A stretch of 64,000 bases of DNA from VBAS01 sp963773465 (GTDB lineage Bacteria > Bacteroidota > Bacteroidia > Chitinophagales > Chitinophagaceae). Where the stretch lies: assembly GCA_963773465.1 (NCBI GenBank), contig CAVZBF010000004.1, positions 1,922,001-1,986,000 on the forward strand. Reading direction: 5' to 3'. The translations under genes and the position numbers were made by a program. The notes below the pieces were generated by a model. It did not search any database, had not been told where the DNA came from, and worked only from the letters and a program-made list of their open reading frames with translations. Below, in pieces: positions 48,247 to 56,861 of this stretch; the first letter of the stretch is position 1, and every line of letters starts with the position of its first letter.

Positions 48247-48639
48247 ATGCAACAGGTAAGGATTAAGCTTCGAACAGGCATCCCCGTTGTTCAGTACAGT
48301 GAAGCTTTCAAAAAACAAGTTGTTCGGGAATATGAAAAAGGGGCTTTTAACAAAAGGCAGATCCAGGCGAAGTATGGCATTAAAGGCAAAAGCAGACTCC
48401 TTGATTGGTGTCGCAAGTATGGTAGATTTGCTTATCACGAACCCTCTACAAATGGCCGTCCAATGAAGGATCCTCAAAAGCAACGAATCAAAGAATTAGA
48501 GAAGAAGCTGAAGGCAGCGGAGCTTAAGTTAAAAGTCTACGATAAGCTTATCGAAGTAACTAACCGGGAATTAAGCATCGATGTAATAAAAAAAATCGAG
48601 GCCAAGTTGTCCGGGAGCTTGCAGCAGAAAAAAAAGTAA
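48247..48639 (+). CDS. IS3-family transposase OrfA
   Basis: 130 residues from ATG 48247 ('MQQVRIKLRTGIPVVQYSEA'); TTG 48226 is also open. The helix-turn-helix ('YSEAFKKQVVREYEKGAFNKRQIQAKYGIKGKSRLLDWCRKYG') binds the terminal repeats. A leucine-zipper-like coiled coil follows ('RIKELEKKLKAAELKLKVYDKL'). It ends at TAA 48637-48639 but overlaps orfB, which is expressed through a slippery A8 run at 48588-48595. Confidence 0.9.
   Translation: MQQVRIKLRTGIPVVQYSEAFKKQVVREYEKGAFNKRQIQAKYGIKGKSRLLDWCRKYGRFAYHEPSTNGRPMKDPQKQRIKELEKKLKAAELKLKVYDKLIEVTNRELSIDVIKKIEAKLSGSLQQKKK
48588..48595 (+). promoter_or_regulatory. Programmed -1 frameshift site (A8)
   Basis: Eight consecutive A. OrfA reads ATA AAA AAA ATC; slipping back one base gives AAA AAT CGA and enters the open orfB frame ('NRGQVVRELAAEKKVNITSA'). 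This is the classical way IS3 elements make the OrfAB transposase. It differs from the error-like frameshifts in the left part of the window. Confidence 0.75.
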
Positions 48640-49535
48640 ACATAACTTCTGCGTGTTGTCAACTTGGCTATAGCAAACAAGCTTATTTTAAATCCAGACG
48701 TAACAAGCAATACAAGATCTGTTTCGAAGAAATTGTAAAGCACAAGGTATTAGCCATTCGCAGGCAATTGCCCAGATTAGGTGTTCGCAAATTGTTTTAT
48801 ATGATCAGGGTGGAACTGATAAAGGAAAAAATACCGATGGGAAGAGACAGGTTGTTTGCGTTATTACGAAGGGAAAATCTATTAGTAAGACCTAAGAAAA
48901 AATATACAAGAACAACCTATTCAAAACATTGGATGCATAAATATCCTGATCTGGTGAATCCACTTAAAGTGAATCGACCTGAACAAGTATGGGTGGCTGA
49001 TATCACTTACCTAAGCATCGGTAAAGACTTCTGTTACCTACATCTATTAACGGATGCGTACTCAAAGAAAATTATAGGGTATAAAGTCAGCGCAGATTTA
49101 TCATCCTCACATACTCTGGAAGCATTAAAACAGGCATTAAAGAATAGACTATATGGTGGACAACTAACTCATCATTCCGACCGAGGGCTTCAATACTGTA
49201 GCGCAGGATATGTTCAGCTTTTGGCTAGAAATAACGTCCAAATTAGCATGACTCAAAACGGCAGTCCATATGATAATGCTATAGCCGAAAGAGTAAATGG
49301 TATTCTCAAAGATGAGTTTGGCCTAGATGATACTTTTAATAATTTACAAGAAGCTGAAGTCCAAACAGTAAAAGCAATTAAACTCTATAATGAAACACGT
49401 CCACATATGAGTTGTTCAATGTTAACTCCTATGAAAATGCACAACCAAACAAAACTTGAAGTAAAGGCCTGGCACAAAAAATCCACAAAAACTTTAAAGG
49501 GTTCTTGTGGATTTTTACCTTCGCTTCAATATTAA
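48596..49535 (+). CDS. IS3-family transposase OrfB (made as OrfAB fusion)
   Basis: The orfB frame is open from the slippery site to TAA 49533-49535, so the catalytic part begins well before its first internal ATG at 48768. DDE residues: Asp in 'WVADITYLS', Asp in 'LTHHSDRGLQY', and Glu in 'NAIAERVNGILKDEF'. An HTH-like 'IPMGRDRLFALLRRENLLVRPKKKYTRTT' precedes the rve domain. The fusion with OrfA would be about 429 residues. All catalytic residues are present, so the element is probably active. Confidence 0.9.
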
Positions 49536-49563
49536 TTAACCGGTCAACCTTTTTTAGGACTAG

Positions 49564-50208
49564 TCAAAATATCCAAAGCAATATTGGCTTGCCGGATTGA
49601 TTAATTAGCGGCTTTAGTTGTTGCAGAAATTGTGGCGATACAGTGGGGCATCCATCACTTTGGCAAATCTCATCCTGTACCTCGCTTTCCGGTACACATT
49701 CATGCGAATGTAAAACAACAAAGCGTTTAAGTGCATTGTTGTTCGTTTTATCCAGGCCATAGAGTTTGTATGCCAATCCAAATGTTCCGTTGTAAGCGTA
49801 ACCGACTTTATATCTGCCTAATGAAGAACAACCACAACCCGGTTCATTCGAGTATTTCCTTCCTTCCAGCCACATTTGATTGCAACGACCGTGAGTAACA
49901 AGACCCGAATTCTGAATGGTGTCTTTCACAATATCATATACAAAAAATCTGTTTTGCCCTGAGGGTAATGTCATATCAATAAAAAAGCACACTGATTGAT
50001 TGTATCCATTCTTCTTTATAAATGAAACAGCATCCACCGATCTTAACTTTAGTTTTTTAATTGTGGCATTTTCGGGATTATATTCCTTTTCACTGTGGAT
50101 TGATTTGTTTGCTTTTGTTTTTTTCCAAACAGCAGAAGAGCTAAACCATGAAAATAAAAGCAGGAAAAGAAAGAATAAAAGTAAACCTTTGGCTCGGAGC
50201 ATAAACAA
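49564..50208 (-). CDS. L,D-transpeptidase catalytic-domain protein (YkuD-like)
   Basis: 214 residues with an N-terminal membrane or signal segment ('LLLFFLFLLLFSWFSSSA'). Motifs of the murein L,D-transpeptidase catalytic-domain family (PF13645-type) are visible: 'TLPSGQNRFFVYD', 'VTHGRCNQMW', 'GCGCSSLGRYKVG', 'FVVLHSHECVP' and the catalytic 'SDGCPTVSP'. It should form or edit 3-3 cross-links or attach proteins to peptidoglycan. The IS3 element inserted one base past its coding end: the target duplication overlaps the TGA stop, so the protein is intact but its terminator is now 1.35 kb away. Confidence 0.88.
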   Translation of the reverse strand: MFMLRAKGLLLFFLFLLLFSWFSSSAVWKKTKANKSIHSEKEYNPENATIKKLKLRSVDAVSFIKKNGYNQSVCFFIDMTLPSGQNRFFVYDIVKDTIQNSGLVTHGRCNQMWLEGRKYSNEPGCGCSSLGRYKVGYAYNGTFGLAYKLYGLDKTNNNALKRFVVLHSHECVPESEVQDEICQSDGCPTVSPQFLQQLKPLINQSGKPILLWIF

Positions 50209-50295
50209 TGGTTAAGCTTGAATGGGATACTTAACCAACGAAAATCCACAAGGATAATTTTTGAATAGTAGTTAAAAGTTTCTGAAAACAAGCGA

Positions 50296-50343
50296 TCAAT
50301 CAATTCCAAACGCAAAAATTGTAACACTGCAAATCAGTTTCAT
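50296..50343 (-). pseudogene. Fossil of the 'FAFGID' secreted-protein gene (internal deletion)
   Basis: A 15-codon frame 'MKLICSVTIFAFGID' plus stop. Its first four residues equal the start of the intact gene at 62298-62975 ('MKLIF...') and its last ten equal that gene's end ('SVTIFAFGID'). The 43-base gap to the barrel gene upstream is the same as at the intact locus. So the whole middle of the gene (~630 bases) has been deleted. It is a remnant of a block duplication. Confidence 0.75.
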
Positions 50344-50386
50344 TCTCTTAAAGCTAATTTTTTTGTAAGAAATCCGGGTAAATGTG

Positions 50387-51043
50387 TTATTCACTTTTTT
50401 CATTCTTCTTTTTCTCTTTAACCTTTTTCTTTTCCCCGCCAAACTTCCAACCCGCGAAAACCTGGAAAACATTATTTTTTACATCTACGTTAGGGATAAA
50501 GGATGGTGACTCGCTTGAGGTATAGGAACTGAAATCATATAATTTACTTAAACTAATATTTACTCTGGCGCCAATCAGTAACCCGCGTACCGGGTGTATC
50601 TCTATCCCTCCGCCATAGCCAAAATCAAATTTGTTATAATAGTCCATCATTTTTCCATAGGGATTACTGCTTGATGTACCATTACTGCTGTCTGCTTTTG
50701 CATTCAGGAGATAAGCCATTTGCCCGCCAAACATGAGCGAAAAATATTTAGTGATATTTATCGACATGTATTGCGGCAGCATGATATAATCAAGATTTAC
50801 GTTACCGGTGGTGGTGCCGGATTTATAATTGTAACCCTGGCGGGAAAAGATAAGCTCAGTTCTTGAGCCAACAATTCCCCGGGATGATCCAAGAAAAACA
50901 CCTGCATGAAAACCAGAACGACTGCTGTTATTGATAGAAGAAGCTTTAGTTACATTGGCAAAATTTAAACCTGCCTTGAGGCCAATTTGCGCAAACATGT
51001 AAAAAGGTGCGATCATCAGGAAACAAAGAGTAATCTTTTTCAT
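50387..51043 (-). CDS. Small outer-membrane beta-barrel protein, copy 2
   Basis: 218 residues with signal peptide 'MKKITLCFLMIAPFYMFAQ'. 'IGLKAGLNFANVTKASSINN', 'LDYIMLPQYMSINITKYFSL', 'GYGGGIEIHPVRGLLIGARVN' and 'FQVFAGWKFGG' are typical of OMP_b-brl/PorT-like eight-strand barrels. The tail is highly basic ('KKKVKEKKKNEKSE'). It is close to the barrel at 63018-63695 in both protein and DNA sequence. Flanking fossils show that it arose by duplication of a three-gene block. Function unknown. Confidence 0.85.
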   Translation of the reverse strand: MKKITLCFLMIAPFYMFAQIGLKAGLNFANVTKASSINNSSRSGFHAGVFLGSSRGIVGSRTELIFSRQGYNYKSGTTTGNVNLDYIMLPQYMSINITKYFSLMFGGQMAYLLNAKADSSNGTSSSNPYGKMMDYYNKFDFGYGGGIEIHPVRGLLIGARVNISLSKLYDFSSYTSSESPSFIPNVDVKNNVFQVFAGWKFGGEKKKVKEKKKNEKSE

Positions 51044-51092
51044 ATTATTTATTTTAAAGTTTGTAAAATTTAGTTATGATAGAATTAAGAAA

Positions 51093-51170
51093 TCAATTAC
51101 TGCTTTTCCAGTTCATGTCGGTGCCAAAAGCGAAAACAATAATACTTTTAGTTTTTCATGTTCCGGTAAT
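51093..51170 (-). pseudogene. Fossil 3' end of the upstream 'FAFGID' gene
   Basis: A ~25-codon remnant ending 'LKSIIVFAFGTDMNWKSSN' and TGA at 51093-51095. It matches the end of the gene at 63738-64000 ('LKEFTVFAFGIDWKSSD'). It occupies the same position relative to the barrel gene (49 bases upstream versus 42 at the intact locus). An in-frame stop precedes it. Beyond 51170 similarity is lost. Confidence 0.65.
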
Positions 51171-51203
51171 CTTTAGTTTTAATAATATTCAGCAGTTTAA
51201 AAA

Positions 51204-51236
51204 ATCTTCCGGCTTATTCAGCCGGAGATTTTTTTC
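51204..51236 (-). terminator. Adhesin gene terminator (bidirectional)
   Basis: TCCGGCT (51208-51214) pairs with AGCCGGA (51220-51226), extended by ATCT/AGAT. Both strands continue into T-runs (plus: GATTTTTTTC; minus: AGATTTTTTAAA). It lies ~75 bases after the adhesin stop. Confidence 0.75.
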
Positions 51237-51311
51237 AATATGGCGGCTTAATTGATATCAAACTTCATCCTATTAATTAATAAATCTGTTGGCGGGCACT
51301 GATCGTTTTTG

Positions 51312-54300
51312 TTAATCGGTTATCAGGATTTTCCCTGTCTTTCTTTGCGGCTCTCCTTTTAGATTGAGGTAGATCAATTGATAGATATATATTCCAGGCG
51401 CAAGATTCCCGGGAGTCCACGTATCAGTAAACTGTTTCATTTGTACCATTACCACACCTCTTATATCCATGAGGTAGAAACTATTTTGTGTATTCGGAAG
51501 GCCTTTTATTGCTAATGGCTGATAGCGGTGTAATAAAGAAGGAACTTTAATATTCAATTCTTCAAAATTCCGTACGGCATCTTTTCCATCAGTTCCTGCT
51601 CGTGCACCTGCGTTTAAGGTTTCCTGTTGCTGGTCGTCATCAATGATCAGTACCCGGCTTGTTTTATCATCCGGAATAGTAACATTCATGCCATTACTGA
51701 ACTTAAGATTAAAGATCTCATTATTCTCTCTTATTATGTCGCCGATAATAGTAAGTGTTATTGTAGCCTCTTTTTTTCCCGGGGCAAATTGTATCAGGCC
51801 TTCGGCGTATTTGTAATCAATACCAGACAAAGCAGTTCCATTCTCAGTAACATATCGTACGGTAATAGTTTTTTTGGAGGCCTTGGTGATCATAATTTTT
51901 AAATCAACCGTATGCTCCCTGTTATCCCCTTCCTTTTCAGGATAAGTTCTGAGTACAAGCTTCGGCAAATGATCATCGCTAGTTGGACAATTTTCATCAA
52001 CCTCTCCATTACAATTTTCATCCAACCCATTTTCACATATTTCAGCTGCTCCGGGATGTATCGACGCATTGTTATCGTCACAATCCGTGTTGCTGGTAAC
52101 ATATCCTGTTGGCGCAATGCATGCCTGGGCGGTACCAGAAACTGCATTACCATAGCTATCTCCGTCCAGGTCACGGTAAAAAGTTAGCACTGATTGTACC
52201 GTCATCGTAATTGTATTGGAAGTAGCCGTTACAGGGTTTGCACAAGCAAGCGATGAAGTCATCAAAACTGTTACAGTATTTCCATTTGCCAATGATGAAT
52301 TTTGATACGTTGCGCTGTTCGTTCCGACATTTGCACCATTCAGTTTCCATTGATAAGCAGGTGTACCGCCATTGGTTGGTGTGGCTGTAAAAGTAACATT
52401 GATCCCGGCACATATTGTTGTTACTGATGCACCAATGCTTACCGATGGTATTACATTAGGATTTACAGTTAATGTTTTGAAAGAACTGACCCCGCTTACA
52501 GTATAAGTAATATCGGTTGTTCCTGCACTTACTGCTGTTACTGATCCTGTTGTTGCATTCACTGTAGCAATCGAAGTATTGGTACTACTCCATGTTCCGC
52601 CTGCATCACCGTTAGATGAATAAGTAGCAGTTGCTCCGATACAAAGCGGAGAAGTGCCTGATACTATTCCTGCATTGGTTGGTGCATTTACAGTAAGTGT
52701 TTTAAATGATGATACAGGACTGCCACAACCACTGCTCACTGTATAGGTAATATTTGTTGTTCCTGCACTCACTGCTGTTACGAATCCTGTTGTTGCATTT
52801 ACAGTAGCAACAGAAGTATTGGTGCTTGACCATGTACCACCTGCAGTTCCATTACTTGTATAGGTAGCTGTTCCGCTAATATTGAGAGATGAAGTGCCAC
52901 TCACTGTACCAGCTGATACATTTGGAGAAATAGTTAATGTTTTGAAAGAACTGACCCCGCTTACAGTATAAGTAATATCGGTTGTTCCTGCACTTACTGC
53001 TGTTACTGATCCTGTTGTTGCATTCACTGTAGCAATCGAAGTATTGGTACTACTCCATGTTCCGCCTGCATCACCGTTAGATGAATAAGTAGCAGTTGCT
53101 CCAATACAAAGCGGAGAAGTGCCTGATACTATTCCTGCATTGGTTGGTACATTTACAGTAAGTGTTTTAAATGCTGATACAGGACTGCCACAACCACTGT
53201 TCACTGTATAAGTAATATTTGTTGTTCCTGCACTCACTGCTGTTACGAATCCTGTTGTTGCATTTACAGTAGCAACAGAAGTATTGGTGCTTGACCATGT
53301 ACCACCTGCAGTTCCATTACTTGTATAGGTAGCTGTTCCGCCAATGTTGAGTGGTGAAGTGCCACTCACTGTACCCGCTGATACATTTGGAGAAACAGTT
53401 AATGTTTTGAAAGAACTGACTCCACTTACTGTATAAGTAATATCTGTTGTTCCTGCACTTACTGCTGTTACTGATCCTGTTGTTGCGTTGACTGTAGCAA
53501 CAGAAGTATTGGTGCTTGACCAGCTACCACCTGCATCGCCGTTAGATGTATAGGTAGCAGTTGCTCCAATACAAAGTGGAGAAGTGCCTGATACTGTTCC
53601 TGCATTTGTTGCTGCATTTACAGTAAGTGTTTTAAATGATGATACAGGACTGCCACAACCACTGCTCACTGTATAGGTAATATTTGTTGTTCCTGCACTC
53701 ACTGCTGTTACGAATCCTGTTGTTGCATTTACAGTAGCAACAGAAGTATTGGTGCTTGACCATGTACCACCTGCAGTTCCATTACTTGTATAGGTAGCTG
53801 TTCCGCTAATATTGAGTGGTGAAGTGCCACTCACTGTACCAGCTGATACATTTGGAGAAATAGTAAGTGTCTTGAATGATGACACGGGATTGCCACAACC
53901 ACTGGCCACTGTATAAGTAATGTCTGTTGTTCCTGCGGCTACTGCTGTTACTGATCCTGTTGTTGTATTTACTGTAGCAACAGATGTATTGGTTGATGAC
54001 CATGCACCACCTGATGTTCCATTACTTGAGTAGGTCGCTGTTCCTCCAATACACAATGGCGTTGTGCCACTCACTGTACCTGCATTTACATTGGGTGATA
54101 CTGTTAATGTTGCAAAGACTGATACAGGTGATCCACATCCGTTGTTTACTGTATAAGTAATATTTGTTGTTCCTGCACTCACTGCTGTTACTAATCCTGT
54201 TGTTGCATTGACTGTAGCAACAGAAGTATTGGTACTTGACCATGCACCACCTGCTGTTCCATTACTATTATATGTTGCAGTTGCTCCGATACAAAGTGGA

Positions 54301-56528
54301 GTAGCACCACTCACCGTACCGGCTGATACATTTGGAGAAACAATTAATGATTTGAAAGAACTGACCCCGCTTACTGTATAAGTAATATCTGTTGTTCCTG
54401 CACTTAGTGCTGTTACTGATCCTGTTGTTGCATTCACTGTTGCAATCGAAGTATTGGTGCTTGACCAGCTACCCCCTGCATCTCCGTTGGATGTGTAAGT
54501 AGCAGTGGCTCCAATACAAAGCGGTGAAGTGCCTGATACTATTCCTGCATTGGTTGGTGCATTTACAGTAAGTGTTTTAAATGCTGATACAGGACTGCCA
54601 CAACCACTGTTCACTGTATAAGTAATATTTGTTGTTCCTGCACTCACTGCTGTTACTAATCCTGTTGTCGCATTTACAGTAGCCACAGAAGTATTAGTGC
54701 TTGACCATGTGCCACCTGCAGTTCCATTACTTGTATAGGTAGCTGTTCCGCTAATGTTGAGAGGTGAAGTGCCACTCACTGTACCAGCTGTTACACTAGG
54801 AGAAACAGTTAATGATTTGAAAGAACTGACTCCGCTTACAGTATAAGTAATATTTGTTGTTCCTGCACTCACAGCTGTTACTAATCCTGTTGTTGCATTC
54901 ACGGTTGCAATGGAAGTACTCGTACTACTCCATGTTCCGCCTGCATCGCCGTTAGATGTATAAGTAGCAGTGGCTTCAATACAAAGTGGAGAAGTGCCCG
55001 ATACGGTTCCTGCATTTGGGGCACTGGCTGAATTTATTTGAAAAACTGAAACTCCTAATGAAGTACTTGTAGCACCATTAGCTACGGCAATCTCAGGAAT
55101 CCCATCTCCCTCCACATCAACGATTACAGCAGAAACAGGACTAGCTCCTGCAGTAAAATCTACTTTAGCAGCAAAAGAAGATGCAGTGATACTGCCTGGA
55201 GTGGAAGTATTGCGCAATACAGATATATTATTAGAATTCATATTAGCGACTACAACGTCTGGTTTACCATCTCCATCTAAATCGCCAATTGAAATAGAGC
55301 GAGGGGCAGAACCTGCAGTAAAATCTACTTTAGCAGCAAACGAAGATGCAGTAATACTTCCCGGAGTGGACATGTTGCGCAACACAGATATAGTAGTAGA
55401 AATCGAAGGAGAAGTAGCGTTATTAGCAACCACAAGGTCAGGGTTGCCATCGCCATCTACATCACCGATAGCAACAGAGCGGGGAATAGGTCCCGTAGCA
55501 AAATCTACTTTAGTGCCAAAAGAAATAGTACCCGCAGTAGTATTGCGCAGTACCGACACTGTATTAGCAGAAGCAGCAGCATTACTCGTCACAAGGTCAG
55601 GCTTACCGTCTCCATCCACATCACCGATAGCAACGGAAGAAGGAGTACCCCCAGTACTAAAGTCAATTTTAGTGGCAAAAGAAATACTGCCGGGAGTGGA
55701 GGTATTGCGCCGTACTGAAACAGTATTAGCGCCTGCATTGGCCGTCACGATGTCGGGCTTGCCATCTCCATCCACATCGCCTAATGCACCAAAAACAGGA
55801 CCAGTGGAACTGGAAGTAAAATCTATTTTAGCGGCAAAGGAAGAGGCAGTGATACTTCCGGCGGTGGAAGTATTGCGCAACACTGATATATTAGCATTAG
55901 TAACAACCACAAGGTCAGGTTTTCCATCTCCATCCACATCGCCGATTGAAACATGTTCGGTAAATGTTCCGGAAGCAAAATCAACTTTAGAGGCAAAAGA
56001 AGATGCTGTGATATTGCCTGGAGAGGAAGTATTGGCTAGTACTGATATTGTATTAGAGCTTCCATTAGCAACCACCAGATCTGCTTTCCCATCTCCATCT
56101 ACATCGCTTGTTGCAATATTGCGGGGATTGGTACCCACAGCAAAATCAACCTTTGGCTTATAAAAGTTAGCAGGGATCGCTGTGCCAAAAGGGTTTGTAA
56201 AAGTAGTTATAAATGGTCCGGACGAATAACCGGTCAAGCCGGTAACATTATCAAGTACAGATATTGGCTGGTAGGTGGTACCCGCAGGTACATTCACCGT
56301 TAGGTTGGTCGTGCTACCCGATGTGATCGTTGCCTTTACTGCACCAAAATATACAAGGTTATTGGCAGGCACTGCATTAAAATTTGTACCGGTGATAATT
56401 ACACTTGTACCCAACGGCCCGCTGGAAGGGGTGAAAGAACTGATAGTTGGTTGCGCTGTTGTTTTTATTGCAATAAAGAGAAGAACGGCAAGTATTGTTT
56501 TACGGAAAGCAGGTAAAGAATAGATCAT
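51312..56528 (-). CDS. Giant T9SS-secreted repetitive adhesin
   Basis: 1,738 residues, uninterrupted. Order: signal peptide (1-26), IPT/TIG domain (~27-110), about seven FG-GAP/VCBS repeats with calcium-type motifs 'DVDGDGKPDLVVA' (~115-500), and eleven bacterial Ig-like repeats (505-1359). A further Ig/PKD-like domain comes next, then a MopE-type metal-binding segment ('DLDGDSYGN', 'DCDDNNASIHPGA', 'ENGLDENCNGEVDE', ~1448-1517). A Calx-beta domain (~1540-1630) and a T9SS type A C-terminal domain (~1670-1738, ending 'KTGKILITD') close the protein. Likely a calcium-stabilised surface adhesin or matrix protein. It is monocistronic and divergent from the TPR kinase. Confidence 0.9.
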   Translation of the reverse strand: MIYSLPAFRKTILAVLLFIAIKTTAQPTISSFTPSSGPLGTSVIITGTNFNAVPANNLVYFGAVKATITSGSTTNLTVNVPAGTTYQPISVLDNVTGLTGYSSGPFITTFTNPFGTAIPANFYKPKVDFAVGTNPRNIATSDVDGDGKADLVVANGSSNTISVLANTSSPGNITASSFASKVDFASGTFTEHVSIGDVDGDGKPDLVVVTNANISVLRNTSTAGSITASSFAAKIDFTSSSTGPVFGALGDVDGDGKPDIVTANAGANTVSVRRNTSTPGSISFATKIDFSTGGTPSSVAIGDVDGDGKPDLVTSNAAASANTVSVLRNTTAGTISFGTKVDFATGPIPRSVAIGDVDGDGNPDLVVANNATSPSISTTISVLRNMSTPGSITASSFAAKVDFTAGSAPRSISIGDLDGDGKPDVVVANMNSNNISVLRNTSTPGSITASSFAAKVDFTAGASPVSAVIVDVEGDGIPEIAVANGATSTSLGVSVFQINSASAPNAGTVSGTSPLCIEATATYTSNGDAGGTWSSTSTSIATVNATTGLVTAVSAGTTNITYTVSGVSSFKSLTVSPSVTAGTVSGTSPLNISGTATYTSNGTAGGTWSSTNTSVATVNATTGLVTAVSAGTTNITYTVNSGCGSPVSAFKTLTVNAPTNAGIVSGTSPLCIGATATYTSNGDAGGSWSSTNTSIATVNATTGSVTALSAGTTDITYTVSGVSSFKSLIVSPNVSAGTVSGATPLCIGATATYNSNGTAGGAWSSTNTSVATVNATTGLVTAVSAGTTNITYTVNNGCGSPVSVFATLTVSPNVNAGTVSGTTPLCIGGTATYSSNGTSGGAWSSTNTSVATVNTTTGSVTAVAAGTTDITYTVASGCGNPVSSFKTLTISPNVSAGTVSGTSPLNISGTATYTSNGTAGGTWSSTNTSVATVNATTGFVTAVSAGTTNITYTVSSGCGSPVSSFKTLTVNAATNAGTVSGTSPLCIGATATYTSNGDAGGSWSSTNTSVATVNATTGSVTAVSAGTTDITYTVSGVSSFKTLTVSPNVSAGTVSGTSPLNIGGTATYTSNGTAGGTWSSTNTSVATVNATTGFVTAVSAGTTNITYTVNSGCGSPVSAFKTLTVNVPTNAGIVSGTSPLCIGATATYSSNGDAGGTWSSTNTSIATVNATTGSVTAVSAGTTDITYTVSGVSSFKTLTISPNVSAGTVSGTSSLNISGTATYTSNGTAGGTWSSTNTSVATVNATTGFVTAVSAGTTNITYTVSSGCGSPVSSFKTLTVNAPTNAGIVSGTSPLCIGATATYSSNGDAGGTWSSTNTSIATVNATTGSVTAVSAGTTDITYTVSGVSSFKTLTVNPNVIPSVSIGASVTTICAGINVTFTATPTNGGTPAYQWKLNGANVGTNSATYQNSSLANGNTVTVLMTSSLACANPVTATSNTITMTVQSVLTFYRDLDGDSYGNAVSGTAQACIAPTGYVTSNTDCDDNNASIHPGAAEICENGLDENCNGEVDENCPTSDDHLPKLVLRTYPEKEGDNREHTVDLKIMITKASKKTITVRYVTENGTALSGIDYKYAEGLIQFAPGKKEATITLTIIGDIIRENNEIFNLKFSNGMNVTIPDDKTSRVLIIDDDQQQETLNAGARAGTDGKDAVRNFEELNIKVPSLLHRYQPLAIKGLPNTQNSFYLMDIRGVVMVQMKQFTDTWTPGNLAPGIYIYQLIYLNLKGEPQRKTGKILITD
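52452..55016 (-). repeat. Eleven tandem Ig-like repeats in an alternating higher-order pattern
   Basis: Units begin 'NAGTVSGTSPLCIGATATY' (type A, 75 residues, ending 'SGVSSFKTLTVSPNV') or 'SAGTVSGTSPLNISGTATY' (type B, 80 residues, with 'GCGSPVSSFKTLTVN'). The order along the protein is A B A B B B A B A B A. Much of it is therefore a 155-residue (465-bp) A-B unit repeated almost identically at the DNA level, which implies recent amplification or gene conversion. Confidence 0.9.
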
Positions 56529-56861
56529 GGTTGTAGGTTTTAGACATTTATATGATTAAGCGATTTTGAAATATTGCTTCAGTGTTTTTTTCAACAAGGG
56601 TCTTTAATTCATCAATTTGTTTTTATTGTTTTTTGTATTAACCAAGAAAAATATCGACACTGGTTATTTTTTCACAACGTATTTTACAGGATAGGATAAG
56701 CGAATTCGAATGTAGCAGTTCAAGAACCTGCATCTATCCCCCGAAACAGTGAATCTTATTAAATTGAACAGGAATCACCTGAAACTGGTATTTTATTTAG
56801 ATTGTTTGATTTTGTGCGGGAGAAAAGCAACCTTTAAGGATTACTCGCATAATTTAATTCA
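56529..56861. other. 333-base divergent intergenic region
   Basis: AT-rich spacer between the divergent adhesin and TPR-kinase genes. It must hold both promoters. I find no clean TAnnTTTG match with a TTG -33 on either strand, no hairpin terminator, no small open frame with support and no RNA gene. Long T-runs occur at 56586-56592 and around 56620-56640. Confidence 0.6.

Larger units (their letters stand above)
48211..49562 (+). mobile_element. Complete IS3-family insertion sequence
   Basis: A 1,352-bp element. The left end begins TTGTCCTGAAAAAAGTTGAC and the right end, on the opposite strand, begins TAGTCCTAAAAAAGGTTGAC. The terminal inverted repeats match at 18 of 21 positions. A 3-bp direct repeat GTC flanks it (48208-48210 and 49563-49565), the target duplication size of this family. 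It carries orfA and orfB with a -1 frameshift site and looks fully functional. The right-hand GTC overlaps the stop codon of the L,D-transpeptidase gene. Confidence 0.92.

Noticed and set aside
52452..55016. CRISPR-like regular repetition
   Set aside because: The periodic units are 225-240 bases, translate as one continuous protein and have no unique spacers between short palindromic repeats.
55186..56163. 325-codon plus-strand open frame
   Set aside because: It is antisense to the FG-GAP repeats of the adhesin and simply reflects their repetitive composition. It has no RBS, domain or independent support.
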